From positions 1 through 7,031 of the forward strand of contig DAINMX010000293.1 of NCBI GenBank assembly GCA_036736205.1: a stretch of 7,031 bases of DNA, given 5' to 3'. Each line of letters begins with the position of its first letter. The first letter of the stretch is position 1. Below the pieces are notes generated by a model. The model was not told where the DNA came from. It saw only the letters and a program-made list of their open reading frames with translations, and ran no database searches. A program made the translations under genes and the position numbers. Source of the stretch: XYA12-FULL-58-9 sp001798605. GTDB taxonomy: Bacteria; Myxococcota; XYA12-FULL-58-9. Shown here one piece after another: positions 1-5,730 of this stretch.

Positions 1-103
1 CCCAAGGCCGAATGCTTCCTCGCCTGCGACTGAGCACCGATTGAATCATCACCCCGGTGACCCCTTCCCTCTCCCCCCCAATAGCTGATACCTCTTCTGC
101 CCG

Positions 104-2014
104 ATGTTAGCCCAATCGGCCATAATCGTGGCGCTCGTTCTCGGTGCCCGCAGCGGTCGAAACCGTGAACAGCCACAAGAAGACCTAGAGCCGCCCCAGG
201 CGCCAACAGCACGCACATGGTACCTGGAGAAGACCCCCATCGCCGACGAGCCTTTGGCAACCATGGCGACCGCGCCTTCGGATCCGCAGACGCTGTATGT
301 CGCAACTCAAAGCGGCAAGATCTTCGTCACCCAGGACGGCGGCATCACCTGGCAGGGTTACGATCTCGCCGATGGGGACCTATCGATGTCGGGCTCACCA
401 AGGCAATCGGCCTCCAAAAGTGGCAGCGGCGTTTCTGCCTCTCCGCCCGAGGCAGGGTTTGCCGCGGAGAGCATTGAAGGCCCACCCAATACCGTCGATG
501 CCGGAGACCTACCAGCCGAGGTGCTCGTAGGTGACATGGCTGGACCTTGGACCCGCTACGGCTATGGAACCGAAGGCATTGGTTTTCCCCTGATGCTGCC
601 CACCGTCGACTTCTTTGGCGTCATCCATTCGAGTGGCCCGCCGCTGGACCGTGGCGGTGTCAGTCGCCCCCTGCATTTTGGCAACACCTCGGCGTCGATC
701 AAACAACTCTGCGTCCACCCGAGTCGCCCTGCCGAGGTCTACGCCGCGACCAACGCCGATCTTTTTTTCAGCAACGTCGGTGGCAGGTCCTGGCAACGGC
801 AACAGGTCAACGGCGAGGCCGACACCACCTTCGTGGTGTACCATCCGTGGGATCCCAGGCGCCGATATGTCAAAACCCAATCCAATCTCTTCCTCTCCCG
901 GGACGGCGGCATCACCTTCAAAGAGCTCACGGGCCTAACGGGCAGCGTCAACAGCCTCGAGCTCGTCCTGTCCGACCCAGACGTCGCCTATGCCGCCACC
1001 AGCGCTGGGGTGTTTCGCAGCATCAATGCAGGAGAGACATTCAGTCGCGTCCGCGACAAAGAGGCATGGCAGGTCATACCTGACCCCAACGACGCCGCGC
1101 GCCTATTGGTAATTGACCCCTCTGGCCTGCACAAGAGCAGCGATGCGGGCCAGAGCTTCGACAAAATTGGCAAAGTACTCGAGTCGGCGCCCAGTCACCT
1201 CGCCATCGCCCCCAATGACAGTGACCACCTGGTGGCCAACGTGGGCAATACCCTTTGGGAGAGCCGCGACTTTGGTGCCACTTGGACTGTGCTCTATGCC
1301 CTACCCAACGCCCCCTCCGCCGTTATCTGGGAAACCGGCGGTTCGGGGGCCATTCTCGTATTGAGCGACGATGCGCTCCTACGGCTCACCCCCCACAAAC
1401 CCAAGGAGCCATCGAGCCACGATCTCGACAGCTACCGTGCACGCACCCGAGACGATCCCACCCTCGCAAAGACCCTTGCGGCGGCGAGAAAGTACTATGG
1501 ACTCGAACCAGAATCCTACGTGGACATGAGCGATCGAATCACCGCCTCAAAGCTCCTACCTGATTTCGCCGGGTTGGCTTTCGGTTACCTTGGGGCGAAT
1601 GGCACCGCCAACCTCCCGGACGGCTTTTGCAGAGTTGGAGCGTGCATACGAAGGCCGGGGGCACCCTTTGAACTTTCAGAGAAGGACCAAAATCCCCTGG
1701 GACGATACGCCGACTACAGAGCTTACTGGGGCATGCTGGTGCTCAACTGGGATCTGCCGGGCGCCATGTATTCCAAAGCAGACAGCGGCCTCTTCAGCTC
1801 CTGGCAGGCGGCCGATGAGGAAATAGCGCGGAACCTCAGGCATGTTTATGAACAACGGCAGCGGGCGCTGTGGCGTCTGTTGGCGGAGAACCCTGCAGAC
1901 ATGGAGACTCGTTCTCGGCTGCAGTTGCGAGTGGAAGAGCTTACCGCACGGTTGGCTGGACATACGGGCCAGCTATGGCACGACGCATTGAAATGGATCG
2001 AAAACTATCGTTGA
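104..2014 (+). CDS. BNR/sortilin-type beta-propeller protein with C-terminal TolC-like half domain
   Basis: Predicted envelope protein of 636 aa; the exact role is unknown. Residues 1-15 are hydrophobic (SAIIVALVLGA) without a basic n-region, so export by a signal peptide or anchor is likely but weakly supported. Asp-box (S/T-x-D-x-G-x-x-W/F) motifs lie near residues 76-83, 223-230, 265-272, 306-313, 345-352 and 387-394. The last five are spaced about 40 residues apart, the spacing of blades in BNR/VPS10-like propellers. Residues about 92-200 form a Ser/Gly/Pro-rich stretch without Asp boxes that separates blade one from the rest. Residues about 452-636 are homologous to the mature part of the next gene (YYGL, LNWDLP at 548-552, then a charged helical hairpin). 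The start is the first ATG after an in-frame stop at 86-88; no Shine-Dalgarno is visible, so the N-terminus is uncertain. The next gene begins 27 bp downstream, probably in the same operon. Propellers of this class usually bind proteins or glycans; no enzymatic residues were recognised. Confidence 0.85.
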   Translation: MLAQSAIIVALVLGARSGRNREQPQEDLEPPQAPTARTWYLEKTPIADEPLATMATAPSDPQTLYVATQSGKIFVTQDGGITWQGYDLADGDLSMSGSPRQSASKSGSGVSASPPEAGFAAESIEGPPNTVDAGDLPAEVLVGDMAGPWTRYGYGTEGIGFPLMLPTVDFFGVIHSSGPPLDRGGVSRPLHFGNTSASIKQLCVHPSRPAEVYAATNADLFFSNVGGRSWQRQQVNGEADTTFVVYHPWDPRRRYVKTQSNLFLSRDGGITFKELTGLTGSVNSLELVLSDPDVAYAATSAGVFRSINAGETFSRVRDKEAWQVIPDPNDAARLLVIDPSGLHKSSDAGQSFDKIGKVLESAPSHLAIAPNDSDHLVANVGNTLWESRDFGATWTVLYALPNAPSAVIWETGGSGAILVLSDDALLRLTPHKPKEPSSHDLDSYRARTRDDPTLAKTLAAARKYYGLEPESYVDMSDRITASKLLPDFAGLAFGYLGANGTANLPDGFCRVGACIRRPGAPFELSEKDQNPLGRYADYRAYWGMLVLNWDLPGAMYSKADSGLFSSWQAADEEIARNLRHVYEQRQRALWRLLAENPADMETRSRLQLRVEELTARLAGHTGQLWHDALKWIENYR

Positions 2015-2028
2015 CGCAGTATCAACGT

Positions 2029-2034
2029 GAGGAG
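2029..2034 (+). promoter_or_regulatory. Ribosome binding site deciding the start of the 197-aa gene
   Basis: GAGGAG lies 7 nt before the ATG at 2042. An in-frame GTG at 2027 overlaps this site and would add five residues (start, R, R, T, V) ahead of the signal peptide. The spacing therefore favours ATG 2042 as the real start. Confidence 0.75.
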
Positions 2035-2041
2035 AACAGTC

Positions 2042-2635
2042 ATGAGAGCAGCATTGTGTTGGGTCCTGGTGCATGGGGCGCTGTTGTTACCCGCCATCGC
2101 ATCCGCCGACGTTTCCGACAAGCTCGCTGGCCTCAAGCAGGAGCCGAGCATTCGCGAAGTGCAAAAGGCCGCCCTGCGCTACTTTGGCCTCGACAAGACC
2201 GAGGTCGACTCCATGCGCAGCCGCGCCGCCCTCAAGGCGGTGCTGCCGGTATTAAATGTGAGTGGTGCCTACACCGACTCCAACGTCGACGACTCCACCA
2301 CCAACACTGAATTCTCAAACACCGAGGTATGGGTGCAGCGCGGCGTGGCAGGCTCGGCCACCAACGTCTCCGGTTCCCTCACCTGGGACTTGCCCAAGCT
2401 CATGTTCAATGGTGAGGAGCTCGATGTGGCTTCTCTGGCTGGGGCGCAGGAGCAGATCATCAACAAGATTACCGCGCTGTATTACCAACGCCGCAACATC
2501 CAGGTCGACATGCTGCTCAATCCGCCCACCGATACGGGGGCGCGGTTGTCCAAACAGATCGAGCTCGAGAAGGTGACCAGCCTCATCGACGCGATGACCG
2601 GCGACTGGTTCACCCACAAGATTCGCAAGGACTGA
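2042..2635 (+). CDS. Secreted/outer-membrane protein, TolC-like half unit
   Basis: Protein of 197 aa with a typical Sec signal peptide: MRAALCW, a hydrophobic core (VLVHGALLLPAIA) and a probable cut after ASA at residue 22. The mature part reads helix (PSIREVQKAALRYFGL, then MRSRAALKAVLP), a Ser/Thr/Asn-rich beta-type segment (71-114), WDLP at 115-118 with a following MF, and a long helical hairpin (about 125-185) ending TGDWF. The order helix, LP, beta pair, W/L-rich turn, helix matches one structural repeat of TolC-family outer-membrane proteins, at about half a protomer's length; this is inferred from layout, not from a database hit. The same domain forms the C-terminus of the preceding gene; one shared 41-residue block after WDLP aligns without gaps. 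Function is unknown. It may oligomerise in the outer membrane or periplasm with the propeller protein. A good ribosome site fixes the start. Confidence 0.85.
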   Translation: MRAALCWVLVHGALLLPAIASADVSDKLAGLKQEPSIREVQKAALRYFGLDKTEVDSMRSRAALKAVLPVLNVSGAYTDSNVDDSTTNTEFSNTEVWVQRGVAGSATNVSGSLTWDLPKLMFNGEELDVASLAGAQEQIINKITALYYQRRNIQVDMLLNPPTDTGARLSKQIELEKVTSLIDAMTGDWFTHKIRKD

Positions 2636-2822
2636 GCCATCCCGACTTGACCGCCACCACGAAAGAACAAACCACGAAAGAACAACGTGCTCTCAGCGCA
2701 AGCGCGCTCGTCGGTGTTTTGGATCATTTCAAGAGAGCACAGGTGAACCATGCTCTGTGCGCGCCCGGGCGGGTAAGCAGTCCAAGCTTGCGACAGAACC
2801 CTTTGGCGTCAGCCGCGAAAGA
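2636..2822. other. Convergent intergenic region
   Basis: The plus-strand pair and the minus-strand glycosyltransferase genes end towards each other here. The stretch holds a perfect 15-bp tandem duplication and overlapping short inverted repeats (AGAGCA 2734-2739 with TGCTCT 2751-2756; GCACAG 2737-2742 with CTGTGC 2755-2760; GTGCTCTC 2687-2694 with GAGAGCAC 2733-2740). Any of these could fold in RNA and stop or slow transcription, but none is followed by a U-run on either strand. No gene is supported. Confidence 0.5.
2656..2685. repeat. Perfect 15-bp tandem duplication
   Basis: ACCACGAAAGAACAA occurs at 2656-2670 and again, without a mismatch or spacer, at 2671-2685. It begins 21 bp after the stop of the 197-aa gene. 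The unit resembles the CACGAA-rich short repeats often seen between genes in environmental bacteria, but that comparison is from memory. Confidence 0.9.
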
Positions 2823-3545
2823 TCAACCCCCTGTTCTCTTGGCTTGCCGGTCTTCAAACCAGGTTTCAAGCAAATCGGCTGCCGTGGTCATCCCCGGATT
2901 CTCCCTGAAACGCTTCGAGAAGTATGCCAGCTGCATGGAGTGAAGGGTGTTCTCCAACATGGCTGCAAGAGCCTCTTGGATCTGCGCGGCGGTGGCTCGA
3001 CGGCCTTCGATGGTTGTTCCGAGTCCGTGATACACGACCCGCGCGGCGTTGCCAGGTTGATCGTGACCGGTGGGGGCTACGAGCATCGGAACTCCATGCC
3101 AAATGCACTCCTTGACAGTTCCCAAACCCCCATGAATGACGGCGGCATCCGCACGAGCAAGCAACGAGAGTTGTGGAGCCGTACGCACGATTGTTACTCT
3201 GCTCTCAGACGGTACGATCTCTTTCAATTGAACACAGAAATCACCTGCATGGACAACCAGTTGCCAGTCCTTGCGGGTTGTGACAGCAGCGCAGACCTGT
3301 TGGAAGAAACGACACGCCCACGGCACGCGACCGACCTGTGTACCGAAAGAGCAGTAGATGAGACGACGCTCCGCACACAATCGATCCCAAGGAAATGCAG
3401 GCTCGTTTCGCTGTGTTTGGATGTTTGACCCCGCGTAAAAGATGTTCTCCAGATTGTTGCGTGGGAAATCAAACTCACGTGGACAAAAGACCAGGTATGG
3501 CATTCTCGTGACCATGGGTGGGAACATGCAACGCAGCGAAATCAA
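2823..3545 (-). CDS. C-terminal (sugar-nucleotide) half of the split family-1 glycosyltransferase
   Basis: The second frame is open from 3545 (a TTG) to the TGA at 2823-2825. Recognisable family sequence starts around PPMVTRMPYLVF (near 3520) and runs through the HGGLGT and DQPGN motifs to a charged C-terminus. Possible internal starts are ATG near 3527, 3515 and 3503; none has a good Shine-Dalgarno. Independent translation is therefore doubtful, although a stand-alone C-domain partner, as in the two-subunit Alg13/Alg14 enzyme, cannot be excluded. Confidence 0.65.
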   Translation of the reverse strand: MISLRCMFPPMVTRMPYLVFCPREFDFPRNNLENIFYAGSNIQTQRNEPAFPWDRLCAERRLIYCSFGTQVGRVPWACRFFQQVCAAVTTRKDWQLVVHAGDFCVQLKEIVPSESRVTIVRTAPQLSLLARADAAVIHGGLGTVKECIWHGVPMLVAPTGHDQPGNAARVVYHGLGTTIEGRRATAAQIQEALAAMLENTLHSMQLAYFSKRFRENPGMTTAADLLETWFEDRQAKRTGG

Positions 3546-4077
3546 TACCGTAGGACGTCACATTGAGCTTCCGCAGCGCGTTCTTGAGCGCGCGGAGATA
3601 GAAACGATAACGGGAGAGCACGAGACAGTATATCCTGTTGAGAATTCCTCGAACGGTCCACGCAGCAAACACACGCCAACGAGACCACCAATCTGTGGCT
3701 GGAGGCAAACTCGTGGTGAAGGGAGGAACCACCCGATCTGCGAAACGTGGCAGTGTTGTATTGTAGCCAACAGTAGGAATACCTGCTGATAGGGTAAGAA
3801 TAGGATCGCGGAAGTTGCAATTGCCATCAATCAACAACCCACCAAGATTTTGTTCTTGCATGAGTTCGACAGAAGCCCGTAACGCATCCGCGAATTTGGC
3901 GTTGTGTGTCCGCTGCAATTCCTCGATCACTTCGTAGGATTGCGGCAACATCTTGCGCAACAAGTCGCCTTTGCCAATGTAGCAAATTTGGTGTCCGCGT
4001 TTCTCCAGCTCTGTCGCCAATTCAAGGGTGGGTTGAATGTGTCCCGCCTCCGAGAGTACGTGAAAACCGATTCGCAT
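3475..4077 (-). CDS. N-terminal (acceptor) half of the split family-1 glycosyltransferase
   Basis: The first frame codes about 200 residues: the N-terminal Rossmann domain with SEAGHIQP and a tryptophan-rich acceptor segment (ATDWWSRWRVFAAW). Family similarity stops after GIDFAALHVP. The last residues, up to the stop at 3475, are read out of frame and look random. Alone it lacks the sugar-nucleotide site and should not be an active transferase. Confidence 0.7.
   Translation of the reverse strand: MRIGFHVLSEAGHIQPTLELATELEKRGHQICYIGKGDLLRKMLPQSYEVIEELQRTHNAKFADALRASVELMQEQNLGGLLIDGNCNFRDPILTLSAGIPTVGYNTTLPRFADRVVPPFTTSLPPATDWWSRWRVFAAWTVRGILNRIYCLVLSRYRFYLRALKNALRKLNVTSYGIDFAALHVPTHGHENAIPGLLST
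3516..3522 (-). other. Frameshift site in the family-1 glycosyltransferase
   Basis: On the minus strand the site reads CCCACCC. The upstream frame gives HVPTHGH; skipping one base gives HVPPMVTRMPY, which continues into conserved C-domain sequence. One extra base in the C-rich tract explains the break. This could be a mutation, a homopolymer-type sequencing error or +1 recoding at a CCC proline codon. Confidence 0.75.
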
Positions 4078-4082
4078 CTTGA

Positions 4083-4087
4083 CTCCT
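4083..4087 (-). promoter_or_regulatory. Ribosome binding site of the family-1 glycosyltransferase
   Basis: AGGAG on the minus strand lies 5 nt before the ATG at 4075-4077. It places the start nine codons inside the longest frame, directly before MRIGFHV, where members of this family normally begin. Confidence 0.75.
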
Positions 4088-4282
4088 GTAGATATGCTCC
4101 GCAAACCAGGCCGTGTGCTGCAAACCCTGCATCGTATGCTACGTCATGAGCAGCAAAGCGAAACTGTCGATGGGTTTTTCGAACTCCACATCCACCATTG
4201 CTCCCGGAAACTCGAAGTCAGTTGCGGCATCGTGGACGGGTTAGGTTGAGGTGGACCCCATGTCTACGAATTGATTGCATCA

Positions 4283-4308
4283 CAGAATCCCTGAGATCAG
4301 GTTGTCTG
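4283..4308. repeat. Interrupted palindrome, possible operator or hairpin
   Basis: CAGA, 3 nt, CCTGA, GA, TCAGG, 3 nt, TCTG: nine of twelve position pairs are complementary around the centre at 4295/4296. It lies about 205 bp upstream of the family-1 gene and 110 bp after the GT2 stop. It could bind a dimeric regulator or form an RNA hairpin; no U-run follows on the minus strand. Confidence 0.4.
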
Positions 4309-4419
4309 AATTTGCCGGAGAACAAATAACCTCCTTCGTTGCCAAGAAAGACGCACGCTCTCCTTCAGTAGGTCGTTGACCGAGATTTGCCAACCAACCT
4401 GAACGACTCCCGTCCTTCG

Positions 4420-5730
4420 TCACGCTGATAGGAGGTCGCAGAACATCGATAAATGGTCGCCAAAACGAGGACCCATGTCATACCGAACCCGGCCCAACCT
4501 GAACAGAGATCCCAACGCAAGCTCAATATCGCCCGAAAGCAGCACCGTCTCAAGGTCTGTCGCATCCATTTCTACGGAGAAGTCACGGTCGTTTGGCATT
4601 GTTCCCCGTTTGCAAGTCGAAGGACAATCTCGCAAATTGATGACCCACTCCCCTCCTTTGTCGCCTACCAACTTGATGTAACAAACCAATGGGAATCGAA
4701 AACGGGAATCGTGCAGATCTTCGAGAAGCGATGGTATGTAGTTGTCGAGAATCTCTGCCGCCGATTTGCATTGGCGCTTCTGTGTTTGCCGCACGTTGAA
4801 CTGCTGCAGCATCAACCGATTTTCGTCGACAAAACCAATCAATGTGTTGGTCGTCCAGTTGTGCTCAATCCGCGAGGCCTTGCTGGGCGAGAACAAAGAT
4901 AAGAATTTTGTCGCACCTCGAAGAGCCAACAGACGCAAACGAGTGAGCCCTGACAGTCTCATCGGTTTGCCAAAATGCTCTTCTATGTGGCTGCGCAGAA
5001 GCCCCCGAGCGTTGCGAACTGCACGAAGAGAGAGCCAGGGTTTCTTCAGTTGATGTTCGTGAACAGTGTGGCTCACAGCAGCATCAGGTACATAGAACGC
5101 TCGTCTGCCACGAGAGCGAAGGCGTCTAAGAAATTGGGTCTCATTCCCCATTGGGTAGCTGGTGCCTTCACGGGGTCCAAAACGTTCAGAGAAACGCATA
5201 TTGCCAATGGCGTTTCGCCTCACACAGAAATTCGTTCCCCACGGTACTATGGTGTACGGCAACGCCTGAAACTCGGACAACAATTCAAAAGCGCTATAGG
5301 CAGCAACGCTTACCATGCCCGCTCGCAGAAACGGGACAGGAGTCACATCAAAAAGCGGGGTGGTCGGGCCACCGAAGATCTCCACATCAGGGCGATTCTT
5401 AGCCGCAGACACATACGCCTTGAGCCAACCAGCACACGGGCCGACGTCGTCGTCTGTGAAAACCACAAGATCTCCCCGTGCAACATCCAGTGCCAGATTG
5501 ACCGCTGCACTCTTGCCTGGGCGTTCTTGGTATTGGACCACGAGGGGTAACTTCTCACTCGCCCTCTGCAACACTCGTGCGGTGTCATCTGTGCTTCCAT
5601 TGTCGGAAACGATCACTTCCCATTGAAACCCATCTGTTTCGATAGCTTCAAAGCGAGTGAGCGTCTTCTCTAGTTCTGCGGACCTATTCCTGGAAGCGAG
5701 TACTACGCTGACAACAATATTTTCACACAT
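4420..5730 (-). CDS. Family-2 glycosyltransferase fused to a C-terminal SCP2-like domain
   Basis: A 436-aa cytoplasmic GT-A transferase without membrane helices. It shows the family-2 order: VSVVLASRNR (7-16), SDNGSTDDT nucleotide-binding loop (42-50), ERPGKSAAVNLAL (69-81), FTDDDV with the metal-binding DxD (91-96), PWGTNFCVRR (163-172) and GNETQFLRRL (195-204), where E197 fits the catalytic base. All key residues are present, so it is probably active. Residues about 325-436 match the SCP2/sterol-carrier pattern: GGEWVINLRDCP, a RGTMP turn, DATDLETVLLSGD, then LGRVRYDMG. In that family this fold makes a hydrophobic tunnel for lipids. The fusion suggests a lipophilic acceptor or carrier; this is inference. 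The start overlaps the stop of the upstream paralogue by 8 bp, indicating translational coupling. The sugar and acceptor cannot be deduced. Confidence 0.88.
   Translation of the reverse strand: MCENIVVSVVLASRNRSAELEKTLTRFEAIETDGFQWEVIVSDNGSTDDTARVLQRASEKLPLVVQYQERPGKSAAVNLALDVARGDLVVFTDDDVGPCAGWLKAYVSAAKNRPDVEIFGGPTTPLFDVTPVPFLRAGMVSVAAYSAFELLSEFQALPYTIVPWGTNFCVRRNAIGNMRFSERFGPREGTSYPMGNETQFLRRLRSRGRRAFYVPDAAVSHTVHEHQLKKPWLSLRAVRNARGLLRSHIEEHFGKPMRLSGLTRLRLLALRGATKFLSLFSPSKASRIEHNWTTNTLIGFVDENRLMLQQFNVRQTQKRQCKSAAEILDNYIPSLLEDLHDSRFRFPLVCYIKLVGDKGGEWVINLRDCPSTCKRGTMPNDRDFSVEMDATDLETVLLSGDIELALGSLFRLGRVRYDMGPRFGDHLSMFCDLLSA
5723..5730 (-). other. ATGTGTGA overlap of stop and start, translational coupling
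   Basis: On the minus strand the upstream gene ends GTG TGA while the downstream gene starts ATG TGT GA. No strong Shine-Dalgarno precedes this ATG, so the downstream transferase is probably translated by ribosomes ending the upstream one, giving co-production of the two paralogues. Confidence 0.8.

Larger units (their letters stand above)
2823..4077 (-). pseudogene. Family-1 (MGT/macrolide-type) glycosyltransferase, frameshifted
   Basis: A GT-B enzyme that would move a sugar from a nucleotide donor to a small lipophilic acceptor in the cytoplasm. Two overlapping frames together encode about 418 residues, the normal length for this family. The N-domain begins MRIGFHVLSEAGHIQPTLELA and includes ELEKRGHQ, the usual acceptor-domain opening with its GH..P loop. 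The C-domain has CPREFDFP, YCSFGTQ, then HGGLGT..E...HGVPML and GHDQPGNAARV (about 3042-3134), the nucleotide-sugar signature including the DQ pair. The reading frame changes by +1 at CCCACCC (3516-3522), and the first frame runs to a stop at 3475. Start: ATG at 4075-4077, preceded by AGGAG with a 5-nt gap, rather than the ATG at 4104. It lies 342 bp downstream of the GT2 gene on the same strand. It may be a decayed gene, a sequencing error, a recoded gene, or two separate domain proteins. Confidence 0.85.
4078..4419. other. 342-bp gap between glycosyltransferase genes; no gene supported
   Basis: Only very short frames occur on the minus strand, such as a 19-codon frame at 4139-4198 with a badly spaced ribosome site. 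An interrupted palindrome sits at 4283-4308. A poor promoter-like pair (CTTTGC, 16 bp, TACGAT) can be drawn upstream of the family-1 gene, too weak to annotate separately. The gap suggests that this gene has its own promoter or that a gene has been lost here. Confidence 0.5.

Noticed and set aside
1..33. Possible tail of an upstream plus-strand gene (PKAECFLACD then stop)
   Set aside because: Only ten codons are visible; the other two frames also end shortly, at 44 and 88, so no frame can be preferred.
509..880. 123-codon minus-strand frame
   Set aside because: Antisense shadow of the propeller gene, whose regularly spaced Asp boxes show the true frame.
2734..2760. Intrinsic terminator between the convergent genes
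   Set aside because: Stems are 6 bp with 11-12-nt loops, alternative pairings compete, and no U-run follows on either strand.
2647..2943. 98-codon plus-strand frame over the tandem repeat (TTKEQTTKEQ)
   Set aside because: Non-ATG start without a ribosome site; it runs antisense into the conserved C-terminus of the family-1 glycosyltransferase and has no recognisable domain.
2757..3428. 223-codon plus-strand frame
   Set aside because: It is antisense to the HGGLGT/DQPGN domain, whose strong family motifs show that the minus strand is the coding one.
4139..4198. 19-codon minus-strand frame MVDVEFEKPIDSFALLLMT as a small peptide gene
   Set aside because: The GGGAG before it is only 2 nt from the ATG, the frame is short, and no maturation gene is nearby.
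4975..5550. 191-codon plus-strand frame
   Set aside because: Antisense to the GT2 catalytic motifs (FTDDDV, GNETQF); basic low-information composition and no domain.
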